In this document: piece by piece, positions 7,792-15,900 of the stretch
How the letters are laid out: every line of letters begins with the position of its first letter
Position numbering within the stretch: the stretch's first letter is position 1
Origin: Bacteroidaceae bacterium
GTDB taxonomy: Bacteria; Bacteroidota; Bacteroidia; Bacteroidales; Bacteroidaceae
Direction: 5' to 3'
Length of the DNA: 39,276 nt
NCBI GenBank assembly: GCA_024400995.1
Contig: JAKSLU010000012.1
Coordinates: forward strand, 1-39,276
The notes under the pieces: model-generated
Database searches by the model: none
Told to the model about the DNA's origin: nothing
Seen by the model: the letters and a program-made list of their open reading frames with translations, nothing else
Translations under genes and position numbers: made by a program

Positions 7792-9563
7792 TACTTCAGG
7801 TTAGGCTCAAAGGGTATGCGTGCCTGTATGTAGTTGCCACCCTGCAGCTGGGGCAGGATGGTGAGGGGGCGGTAGTACTCACCAAGAGCGAGGCGGGCCT
7901 TGCGCTCCAGGTAGGAGTCGCCCTGTAGCTCAGACATGAGATTGTCCATCCATGAGGCCTTGCCAGGATAGGGGCTGGTGCTGTACTTCTTGAGTTTGGC
8001 AAGCTTGGCGGCATAGGCCACGGCGTCCTCCAGTGTACCGAGCTTATCGACGAGTTTGATAGAGAGAGCCTGCTGACCCGTCCACACACGTCCTTGACCG
8101 ATGGCATCGACTTGCTCGGTGGTCATCTTGCGACCCTTGGCCACGCGACTGATAAAGAGCTTGTACCCACGTTCTATGTTGGCCTGCAGAGCAGCACTCT
8201 CCTCGGCATTGAAGCCACGACCCAAGCTGCCGAGGTCGGCGCTCTTGTTGGTCTTGACCATATCAAAGTGGAGACCCAACTTGTCGGTCAGGAGACCAGA
8301 GGCATCGGGAATCATACCAAAGATGCCGATGGAGCCTGTCAGCGTCGTGGCATCGGCAAAGATGTAGTTGGCACCACAACTCATGTAGTAGCCACCGCTG
8401 GCGGCCATACCGCTCATGCTGACAACGACGGGTTTCTTCTGCTTGAGGAGCTGGATGGCGTGCCACATCTGCTCGCTGGCATAGGCACTGCCACCGCCAG
8501 AGTTGATGCGGAGTACGACGGCCTTGACGTCCTCGTCGTTCATGAGTTCGTCGAGGTCCTCCACGACCTTCTGGCCTACTATCTGCTGCTCGCCGCTCAT
8601 CATACTGCTGCCAGAGGCCTCATCGACAATGCTGCCAGAGGCATAGTAGATGGCCACCTTGTCGTCCTCCTCCTTGCTCTCATCCAGAGCTACCACATCG
8701 GTGGGGCTGACGAGATGGAGTTCCTTGGTCTTAGCCAGACGGCGGAGCACATCACGAGTGCCATCAATATAGCAGAGGGAGTCGGCCAGATGCTGCTGCA
8801 CAAAGTACTTGCCCTCCTGCATGGCGGCATAGCTGTCGGCCACGGCGTTGAGGTGCTGGGCGCTCACCTTGCGGCTCTTGGCCACATCCTGCACGATGTG
8901 CTGCCAGATGTCAGTGATAAAGCTGCTAACCTGCTCACGATTGGCATCGCTCATGCCTGTGAGTATGTAGGGCTCCACGGCACTCTTGTAGGTACCTACC
9001 TTGAACACCTGCATACGCACACCGAGCTTTTCGAGCAGGTCCTTGTAGAAGATGGGCTGAGAGGCTATGCCGTGCCAGTCGATGATGCCGCTGGGGTTGA
9101 GAAGCACACGGTCGGCCACGGAGGCCAGATAGTAGGCGCCCTGGGTATATTGGTCGCCGTAGCTGACGATGAACTTGCCTGACTTCTTGAACTCCACCAG
9201 GGCCTGACGCAGTTCCTGTCGCTGGGCAAAGTCAGCCTCCTGCGCACCAGCCTCAAGGTAGATGCCCACAATCTTGTCGTTCGTGGCGGCCACGCGCAGG
9301 GCGGTCTTGAGGTCATCAAGGCCATAGCTCTCGCTGTCGCCGCTGCCCATGAGGGCGGCAAAGGGATTGGCCTCGCCGGCACGCTCATCGAGGGTACCAT
9401 TGAGCTTGATGTGGAGCACGCTGCCCTTCTCTACGGGCTTGGCGTTGCTGTCGCCCATCACGGCCATACTGGCCACAAGGGAGAGGAACGAGATGAACAT
9501 CAGTACGTTGAGCACGAGGATGCCGAGGATCGTTCCGAGGGTGTATTTGAGGATGTCTTTCAT
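7791..9563 (-). CDS. sppA: Signal peptide peptidase SppA, 67-kDa type
   Basis: Membrane-anchored serine protease with a Ser/Lys dyad that degrades cleaved signal peptides. Residues 8-35 form a single N-terminal transmembrane segment. Like the long SppA type, the 590-residue protein has two tandem crotonase-like halves. The predicted catalytic lysine is K193 in the TYKSAVEP motif of the first half and the nucleophile is S389 in AASGGYYMS of the second half, the expected order. The stop codon overlaps the lpxK start by one base, so the two are probably translated from one mRNA. Confidence 0.93.
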   Translation of the reverse strand: MKDILKYTLGTILGILVLNVLMFISFLSLVASMAVMGDSNAKPVEKGSVLHIKLNGTLDERAGEANPFAALMGSGDSESYGLDDLKTALRVAATNDKIVGIYLEAGAQEADFAQRQELRQALVEFKKSGKFIVSYGDQYTQGAYYLASVADRVLLNPSGIIDWHGIASQPIFYKDLLEKLGVRMQVFKVGTYKSAVEPYILTGMSDANREQVSSFITDIWQHIVQDVAKSRKVSAQHLNAVADSYAAMQEGKYFVQQHLADSLCYIDGTRDVLRRLAKTKELHLVSPTDVVALDESKEEDDKVAIYYASGSIVDEASGSSMMSGEQQIVGQKVVEDLDELMNDEDVKAVVLRINSGGGSAYASEQMWHAIQLLKQKKPVVVSMSGMAASGGYYMSCGANYIFADATTLTGSIGIFGMIPDASGLLTDKLGLHFDMVKTNKSADLGSLGRGFNAEESAALQANIERGYKLFISRVAKGRKMTTEQVDAIGQGRVWTGQQALSIKLVDKLGTLEDAVAYAAKLAKLKKYSTSPYPGKASWMDNLMSELQGDSYLERKARLALGEYYRPLTILPQLQGGNYIQARIPFEPNLK

Positions 9564-9570
9564 ATTCTAC

Positions 9571-9612
9571 CCCCTCCGGCGCTGCGCGCCACCTCCCCCT
9601 TTATGGGGAGGC
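9571..9612. repeat. Double-hairpin intergenic repeat, divergent copy
   Basis: Two adjacent hairpins, GGCGC-tgc-GCGCC and CCCC-N6-GGGG, lie between sppA and exonuclease III. The layout, a CCCTCC lead-in followed by two hairpins, matches the two copies flanking lolA at 22160-22233 and 22908-22980, although the sequence is more diverged. Confidence 0.55.
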
Positions 9613-9619
9613 CATGCGG

Positions 9620-9645
9620 ACAGAAAGCCAGAGGGCTTTTTTATT
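9620..9645 (-). terminator. Possible terminator after the exonuclease III gene
   Basis: A short AAAGCC...GGCTTT hairpin lies 16 bases or more beyond the stop of the minus-strand exonuclease gene. The longer T run is on the plus strand, so its direction is ambiguous; on the minus strand it is a weak terminator. Confidence 0.35.
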
Positions 9646-9660
9646 GTTTGTGTTATTCGT

Positions 9661-10416
9661 TTAGTCTTTGAGCGTTAACTCCACCGGGCAATGATCACTC
9701 CCAAACACTTGGTTGTGGATATTGGCATCCAAGAGCTGGGGCACGAGGCGCTCGGAGCAGATGAAGTAGTCTATACGCCAGCCCACGTTCTTCTCACGGG
9801 CCCGCATACGGTAGCTCCACCAAGAGTAGGCGCCCTCCACGTCGGGATAGAAGTGGCGGAAGGTATCGACAAAGCCGCAGTCCATCAGCACACTGAACTT
9901 GTGGCGTTCCTCGTCCGTAAAGCCAGGATTTTTGCGGTTGGTCTTAGGGTTCTTGAGGTCTATCTCCTGGTGCGCCACATTCATGTCGCCGCAGGCAATG
10001 ACGGGCTTCTCGTGGTCGAGCTTTTGCAGATGGCGGCGGAAGGCATCCTCCCACGTCATGCGATAATCGAGGCGGCGCAGGCCGTCCTGTGAGTTGGGGG
10101 TATAGACGCAGACAAAGTAGAAGTCCTCAAACTCCAGCGTGATGACTCTGCCCTCGTGGTCATGTTCCTCTATGCCGAGACCATAGCTCACGCTGAGGGG
10201 ATGACGGCGGGTATAGACAGCGGTGCCGGAGTAGCCCTTCTTTTCGGCATAGTTCCAGTAGCTCTCGTAGCCAGGAAACTGCAGGTCGAGTTGCCCCTCC
10301 TGCATCTTGGTCTCCTGCAGACAGAACACGTCGGCATCGAGCTCCACAAAGCTCTCCGCAAAGCCCTTTTGGGCGCAGGCCCTGAGGCCGTTTACATTCC
10401 AGCTGATCAGTTTCAT
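9661..10416 (-). CDS. xth: Exodeoxyribonuclease III (AP endonuclease)
   Basis: Magnesium-dependent base-excision repair enzyme acting at abasic sites and on 3' ends. Family motifs run in the expected order: SWNVNGLRA at residues 5-13, the metal ligand Glu in LQETKM near 34, YTPNSQ near 110, CGDMNVAH near 141-148, WRIDYF near 218 and SDHCPVEL close to the C terminus. The 251-residue length is typical. The start ATG overlaps the stop of the upstream DUF1573 gene by four bases (ATGA), so the two genes are translationally coupled and share the promoter at 11489-11521. Confidence 0.94.
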   Translation of the reverse strand: MKLISWNVNGLRACAQKGFAESFVELDADVFCLQETKMQEGQLDLQFPGYESYWNYAEKKGYSGTAVYTRRHPLSVSYGLGIEEHDHEGRVITLEFEDFYFVCVYTPNSQDGLRRLDYRMTWEDAFRRHLQKLDHEKPVIACGDMNVAHQEIDLKNPKTNRKNPGFTDEERHKFSVLMDCGFVDTFRHFYPDVEGAYSWWSYRMRAREKNVGWRIDYFICSERLVPQLLDANIHNQVFGSDHCPVELTLKD

Positions 10417-11480
10417 TTTACATCAATGGTTATCTTGGGTCTCACGGGGTCGTTGGTGATGAGCAGTATGCGGCGACGTCCCTTGAAGCGGAGGTCGTCC
10501 GCAGCCCAGCCGCTGACACGCAGAGTGGCCGACTTGCCGGGCTTGATGGTGCTACGGCTGAGACTCACCTGCAGACCGAGGTTATATACTTGCAGACGGC
10601 TGACCTCCAAATCCGACTGTCCCATATTGCGCACGAGAACTGTGCCCTGGATGCGACGGGCCTTCTTGGTACCGGTGGCAGAGAGCTCCACGATGGAGTC
10701 AACCTCAACACGGGGAGCCCGGCTCAGGTCGCTCGCGGTGCCACTGACCTGAGGCAGCATGGTGAGGCTCACCTGTACCTCGTTGTCACGTCCCACCTTG
10801 TCGCCTAGATGACGGCTCACATAGACGCTGGTCTGGGTCAGACCATAGCGGCTGACCTCGCCCGCATTGGCCGTAAAAGTCAGCACACCACTCTTGCCTG
10901 GACGTAGCACCTCGGGCTCACACTTAACCTGCAACCAACTAGGCAAGTGCATGAGCGTGGGGGTGTAGTTCTGCTTGGTGCCATTGACGATGCGGAGCTG
11001 CTGACTGAGTTGCTGACCATGGCGCACATCATCAAACTCCACCGTACTATCTGTCAGGTAGATTCCCTCGCCGATGGCATAGGGGTAGTCCTGGGTGTAG
11101 TCAATGACCTCGGTGAGCACATTGCCCTTGATCCACACGCTGGTCTCCTTGGTGCCTGTGCGCTCCTGGGTATAGATGCGCAGCCCCTTCTGGAAACGGC
11201 CGAGCGTCTGGGCATCGTAGGTCACGCGGATCGTAGTGCGCTGACCGGGCTCGATGAGCTGACCCTGCACCCACCGGGCAGTAGTGCAGCCGCAGTCGGT
11301 GCGCACGTCGGTCAGGATGACGGCGTGGCGGCTCTTGTTCTGGAACACGATGTCGCGGCTACGGGGATTGTGCCACCCGATCTCACCAAAATCGATGGTA
11401 CTCTCGGGGGTGTGCAATTGCGCCTGCGCGCACATGCAGGTCGCGGCGTATATATATAATAAAAAACTGCGTATCTTCAT
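10413..11480 (-). CDS. DUF1573 domain protein, exported
   Basis: Function not known. Residues 1-20 form a signal peptide ending in AQA, followed by a DUF1573 domain starting near residue 28 with the hallmark [10 protein letters not shown] motif near 61-70. The rest looks like two more immunoglobulin-like beta-sandwich domains (about 130-230 and 260-355), as in ASH-type repeats. It is the first gene of a two-gene unit with exonuclease III (ATGA overlap). The predicted transcription start lies only a few bases before the ATG, so the mRNA would be almost leaderless. Confidence 0.82.
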   Translation of the reverse strand: MKIRSFLLYIYAATCMCAQAQLHTPESTIDFGEIGWHNPRSRDIVFQNKSRHAVILTDVRTDCGCTTARWVQGQLIEPGQRTTIRVTYDAQTLGRFQKGLRIYTQERTGTKETSVWIKGNVLTEVIDYTQDYPYAIGEGIYLTDSTVEFDDVRHGQQLSQQLRIVNGTKQNYTPTLMHLPSWLQVKCEPEVLRPGKSGVLTFTANAGEVSRYGLTQTSVYVSRHLGDKVGRDNEVQVSLTMLPQVSGTASDLSRAPRVEVDSIVELSATGTKKARRIQGTVLVRNMGQSDLEVSRLQVYNLGLQVSLSRSTIKPGKSATLRVSGWAADDLRFKGRRRILLITNDPVRPKITIDVK

Positions 11481-11488
11481 TTCGGGTA

Positions 11489-11521
11489 CAAAATTACGAA
11501 AAACTTTTGAAATATGCCAAA
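11489..11521 (-). promoter_or_regulatory. Promoter of the DUF1573-xth unit
   Basis: On the minus strand TTTG (11521-11518) and TAATTTTG (11496-11489) are separated by 21 bp, which fits the Bacteroidetes primary sigma consensus TTTG-N19-21-TAnnTTTG. The expected start site is about 11483, giving a leader of only a few nucleotides before the ATG at 11480. Confidence 0.7.
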
Positions 11522-11524
11522 TAA

Positions 11525-11556
11525 TTTGGTCTTTTCGTGAGAAATGCGTAATTTTG
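11525..11556 (+). promoter_or_regulatory. Promoter of tRNA-Pro
   Basis: TTTG (11525-11528) and TAATTTTG (11549-11556) with a 20-bp spacer give a near-perfect Bacteroidetes promoter about 60 bp before the tRNA. Its -33 box and that of the divergent promoter together form the palindrome CCAAATAATTTGG at 11517-11529. Confidence 0.75.
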
Positions 11557-11614
11557 CACTCGCTTTCGGCCTTCTTCTGCCCTTCCGCGGGGTTCTGCTG
11601 GGTCGAAGAGCACC

Positions 11615-11687
11615 CGGATAGTAGCGCAGTTGGTAGCGCACCACGTTCGGGACGTGGGGGTCGGGCGTTCGAGTCGCCTCTATCCGA
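11615..11687 (+). tRNA. tRNA-Pro (anticodon CGG)
   Basis: A full cloverleaf can be folded by eye: acceptor stem CGGATAG/CTATCCG, D arm GCGC/GCGC with loop AGTTGGTA, anticodon stem CCACG/CGTGG with loop TTCGGGA (anticodon CGG), a five-base variable loop, and T arm GGGCG/CGCCT around TTCGAGT. The length is 73 nt including discriminator A. The 3' CCA is not encoded (next bases are CCT). Confidence 0.95.
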
Positions 11688-11696
11688 CCTGTATGT

Positions 11697-11735
11697 AAGT
11701 TTTCCGTCCTCTCCTGGGGGCGGAAAACTTTTTTA
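11697..11735 (+). terminator. Rho-independent terminator after tRNA-Pro
   Basis: A ten-base inverted repeat, AAGTTTTCCG with CGGAAAACTT, around a 14-base loop ends in a run of T. It begins 10 bases after the mature tRNA. Confidence 0.85.
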
Positions 11736-11739
11736 TTAG

Positions 11740-12241
11740 GGGAGAAATATGCGCCGTTGCCTTTTGTCAAGATAATGTAACCATTGCGGACATCTCCTTG
11801 GTGCCAAACCAAAAAGTAAAAGACCGACAAGCACTGACGGCAATCTGGAGCACTTTTCCGCAAAACACTCATAGTGAGCGCGATAGGCTAACCTGGGACT
11901 AACAAACCCACCCTTTAGAGGGGTCAAAAGGCCAGCAAAGGGCGCATTAGTCCTAGGAGTAAGGCAAACTAGTCCCTACACTAGTACGCACTACTCCCTA
12001 CACTAGTGCGCACTATCGTAGGGACTAGTGAAAGCTATCCTATAGGATAAGGCCTACTGGAGGCGACCGGCGGGGCATTAGACCCTATTTTAGGGCCGTT
12101 TTCTCCCTATAGCCATTGTCATTATTATTTACAATCCACAGCACTTAACCATACAAAATTTAACAATAAAATACACACACGCGTACAATAAAGGCGGACT
12201 CTTTACGTTTATTCTTTTAGACGAAACACCTACCCTACCCC
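11740..12241. other. Gene-free tract between tRNA-Pro and ruvA
   Basis: No credible gene is present. Short minus-strand frames at 11477-11872 and 11736-11927 have no family resemblance, and the first reads through the antisense of the tRNA. The left part (11740-11940) is featureless apart from a small CCACCC...AGAGGGG inverted segment. The middle part (11946-12100) holds the palindrome cluster described separately. The right part (12107-12240) is AT-rich and presumably contains the ruvA promoter; TACGTTTA at 12204-12211 is a one-mismatch match to the -7 consensus. Confidence 0.6.
11946..12090. repeat. CTAG-rich palindrome and direct-repeat cluster
   Basis: Two 25-bp direct repeats (11969-11993 and 11991-12015; two mismatches; 22-bp period) are bracketed by a perfect 12-bp inverted repeat, ACTAGTCCCTAC at 11968-11979 and its complement at 12018-12029. 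Nearby are the palindromes TCCTAGGA (11951-11958) and TATCCTATAGGATA (12036-12049) and a CCCTA-ttt-TAGGG hairpin near 12083. CTAG, normally a rare word in bacteria, occurs five times within about 80 bp. Function unknown. Confidence 0.8.
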
Positions 12242-12856
12242 ATGATCGAATACATCTCCGGCAACATAGCAGAGCTCACCGCCACCGAGGCCGTGATCGA
12301 GGCCCACGGCGTGGGTTACCTCTGCAACATCAGCCTCACCAGTTCCGCCGCCCTTCAGCCCAAGGCCGAGGCAGGAGAGCAGGCCCGTCTGTGGATCCAC
12401 GAGAGCATACGCGAGGATGCGTATGAGCTCTTTGGCTTCACGACCCGCGACGAGCGTACCCTCTTCCGTGCCCTCGTCGGCGTGAGCGGCATCGGCGGCA
12501 TGACGGCCCGCATGGTGCTCAGCGCCTTTACGCCCGCCGAACTGGCAGCAGCCATCCAGGCTGAGGACGTCCGCGCCCTCAAGTCCGTCAAGGGCGTAGG
12601 TCCCAAGGCTGCCGCCCGCATCGTGGTGGATCTGCGCGACAAGGCCTTTGAACTCACCGGAGGTCCCATCGCGGCTGGTGCTCCCGCTGCCGCCAAGCCC
12701 AAGAACCCCGCCGTGGAGGAGGCCGTGGCTGCCCTCACCATGCTGGGATTTGCCCCCGCCCCCTCGCAGAAGGCCGTGCTGGCCATTGCCGAGCAGGACC
12801 CCAATGCCACCGCACAGGCCTACATCAAGGCGGCGCTCAAGGCGCTGAGAGGATGA
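12242..12856 (+). CDS. ruvA: Holliday junction branch migration protein RuvA
   Basis: Binds four-way DNA junctions and loads the RuvB motor during recombination repair. All three domains are visible: the OB fold at residues 1-63 (opening MIEYISGNI, with HGVGYLC), two helix-hairpin-helix motifs (VSGIGGMTA near 77 and VKGVGPKAA near 110), and a C-terminal RuvB-binding three-helix domain at about 155-204 after an Ala/Pro-rich linker. The 204-residue length is usual. sprA follows on the same strand, an order I recall from other Bacteroidetes. The 94-bp gap carries a heptamer array. Confidence 0.95.
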   Translation: MIEYISGNIAELTATEAVIEAHGVGYLCNISLTSSAALQPKAEAGEQARLWIHESIREDAYELFGFTTRDERTLFRALVGVSGIGGMTARMVLSAFTPAELAAAIQAEDVRALKSVKGVGPKAAARIVVDLRDKAFELTGGPIAAGAPAAAKPKNPAVEEAVAALTMLGFAPAPSQKAVLAIAEQDPNATAQAYIKAALKALRG

Positions 12857-12859
12857 GGG

Positions 12860-12907
12860 GAAATTGAAAATTGAAAATTGAAAATTGAAAATTGAAAATT
12901 GAAAATT
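12860..12907. repeat. Heptanucleotide array (GAAAATT x6) upstream of sprA
   Basis: Six perfect tandem 7-base units (12866-12907), preceded by one unit missing a single A, lie between ruvA and sprA and end 43 bases before the sprA ATG. Because it is intergenic, copy-number change would alter spacing or mRNA leader length and not a reading frame. Confidence 0.9.
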
Positions 12908-12950
12908 AAGTAGTGCCGAAAGGCAGCTTTGACGGGCAGAGGCTCTTATT

Positions 12951-15900
12951 ATGCGTCGCATCCAACTCCTCATACTCACTCTCTTTGTCGCACTCTCCAG
13001 TGCGGCACAGACGAGTTATACCCCGTGGGGATGGCATGCGCGAAAGGGTCAGCTCAAGGACCCCGAAAACCTCAAGACGGACGTATGGTACGATGAACAG
13101 ACGGGTACCTACCGCATGGGTACCAAGCTCGGAGAGGAGTGGACAGAGGTGCCCTACTTCCTCTCCTCGGACGAGTACCAGAACTGGGCCATACGCCAGT
13201 CCATGAACGACTATTACGCCAAGAAGAACCAGGAGGAGTTCCAGAACGCCGAGAAGAACCAGTTCGACTTTACGGACATGCAGTTCAACATCGGCAAGGC
13301 CTCCAAGATTTTCGGCCCTGGCGGCGTACGCATCAAGACGACCGGCTCTGCCGAACTCAAGCTGGGCGGCAACCACCGCTTCACAGACAACCCCTCGCTC
13401 TCTGAGCGTAACCGCAAGGTGTTCGGCTTTGACTTTGACGAAAAGATCAACCTGTCGCTCAACGGCAAGGTGGGTGATAAGATCAACATGGACTTTGCCT
13501 ACAACTCCGAGGCCACCTTCAATATGGACGCGCAGAACCTCAAGCTGCGCTACGAGGGCAAGGAGGACGAGATACTCAAGCTCGTGGAGGTGGGCAACGT
13601 GAGCATGCCGACCAACTCCTCGCTCATACGCGGTGCACAGAGCCTCTTTGGTGCCCACGTCGATCTGCAGTTCGGCAAGTTGCGTCTCGGCGTGGTCATG
13701 TCGCAGAAGAACTCCGCCAGCGCCAGTGTGAGCAGCAAGGGCGGTGTACAGGTGAGTCCCTTTGAGTTCAGCGCCGACGAGTACAGCGAGAACCGCCACT
13801 TCTGGCTCGGCCACTTCTTCCGCCAGAACTACGACACCTGGATGGAGCAGATACCCAACATCCTCTCCGGCATCACCATCAACCGCATAGAGGTGTGGGT
13901 GACCAACAAGAATGGTACCACGACCAATACCCGCAACTTGGTAGCCCTGCCCGACCTGGGTGAGAGCACCAAGTTCGACCACAACAAGTGGAACGCCACA
14001 GGCCTCCCCGTGCCCGCCAACTCCGCCAACGACTCCTACGACCTCGTGGTGCAAGCCCTCGGCCCCAACCGCAACGTGAGCCAGATCTCCGTGCTGCTCG
14101 ACGGACAGGGCCTCGTCGGTGGCTCCGACTACGAAAAGCTCGAAAGCGCCCGCCTGCTCTCCAGCAACGAATACATACTCAACCAGAGCCTCGGCACCAT
14201 CTCCCTGCGCAGCGCCCTGCAGACGGACCAGGTACTGGCCGTGGCCTTCGAATATACCTACCGCGGACAGACCTATCAGGTCGGCGAGTTCTCTACCGAC
14301 ATGAAGGACAACACGCAGAGCCTCATCGTCAAGTCGCTCAAGAACACGGCCAACACGCCGCAGATGAACAACTGGGATCTGATGATGAAGAACGTCTATT
14401 ATCTGGGCGGCACGAGCGTGCAGAAGGACCAGTTCAAGCTCGACGTCAAGATACTGTCCGACACCACTGGCGTGTACCTCTCCTATCTGCCTGAGCCCGG
14501 ATTCAAGGATCGCAAGCTCATCCAGCTCATCGGCATGGACCGTCTGGACAACAACCAGAAGCACAACCCCAATGGCACCTTCGACTTTGTGCCCGGCCTG
14601 ACCATCAACACCAACGATGGTATGGCCTACTTCACCACGGCTGAGCCCTTTGGCAGTGCCCTGCGCAAGGCTATCGGCAACGATGCCATTGCGGACCGCT
14701 ACTGCTTCCAGGAACTCTACGACTCCACCCGCACCATAGCCAAGCAGATAGCGGAGCACAACAAGTTTACCATCTCCGGCCAGTTCAAGGCTACCAAGAA
14801 CGATGAGATCAACCTCGGCGTGGGCAACATCCCCTCGGGTTCCGTGGTCGTAACGGCGGGCGGTGTGACACTCACCGAGGGCTCCGACTACACGGTGGAC
14901 TACAACAGCGGCATCGTCAAGATTCTGAACAAGAGCATACTCGATGCCGGCACCAACATCTCCTGCTCCGTGGAGAGCAATACCAACTACGGTCTGCAGC
15001 GCAAGACGATGATGGGCCTGACCTTCCAGTATGATTTCAGCAAGGACTTCAGCTTGGGCGGTACACTCATGCACCTGTACGAAAAGCCCCTCACCACGAA
15101 AGTCTCCATGGGCACCGAGCCCCTGAACAACACCATCTGGGGACTCAACCTGAGCTGGAAGAAGGAGAGTCAGCGCCTCACCGACTGGCTGAACAAGGTG
15201 CCCTTCCTCCACCTCAAGAGCGCCTCCAGCATCAATCTGACAGGCGAGTTCGCCCAGCTCATTGCGGGCAAGAGCAAGGAGGCACAGGGCAACGCCTCCT
15301 ACATCGACGACTTTGAGAACACCAAGTCGGAGATTAACATCAGCAACCCGCAGGAGTGGGTCATCAGTAGCGTGCCGGCCTACTTCAAGCAGGATGCTGC
15401 CTATCTCAACGACGTGCGTGGCGGCTACAACCGTGCCCGCCTGGCCTGGTACTACATCGACCCCCTCTTCACGCGCAAGAGCAGCGCCCTCACCCCGCCC
15501 CACATCAAGGCCGACGTGGATCAGCTCTCCGACTGGGACGTGCGCGAGGTGTATCGCAGCGAACTCTTCCCCAACAAGAGCATCAACTACAAGGAGAGCA
15601 ACACCCTCTCGGTGCTGAATATGGCGTTCTACCCCACGGAGCGCGGCCCCTACAACCTCGACCCCGTCCTCAACGCCAACGGCTCGCTGCCGGAACCCCG
15701 CCAGCGCTGGGGCGGTATGATGCGCAAACTGGACACCAGCGACTTCGAGACGGCGAACATCGAGTACATCGAGTTCTGGATGATGGACCCCTTTATGAAG
15801 GAGCGCCAGGCAGGCGGCACGATGCCCGAAGGCGGCGACCTCTACTTCAACCTGGGCGAGGTGAGCGAGGACATCCTGCGCGACGGCAAGAAGTTCTACG

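Noticed and set aside
11477-11872. 131-codon minus-strand frame across tRNA-Pro
   Set aside because: It translates the antisense of the tRNA and its terminator and overlaps the divergent promoters; this is a well-known kind of false gene.
11946-12180. Replication origin (oriC) at the palindrome cluster
   Set aside because: I find no group of DnaA boxes (TTATCCACA-like) and no dnaA or other origin-linked genes; the repeats alone do not justify the call.
11615-12241. Genomic island integrated at tRNA-Pro
   Set aside because: There is no integrase and no visible direct copy of the tRNA 3' end downstream; ruvA-sprA after the gap is core gene content.
12906-15503. 865-codon open frame on the minus strand opposite sprA
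   Set aside because: It is rich in Val, Gly, Leu and His, lacks any family motif and is fully explained as the GC-rich third-position shadow of sprA. It also runs across the heptamer array region and has no plausible start context.
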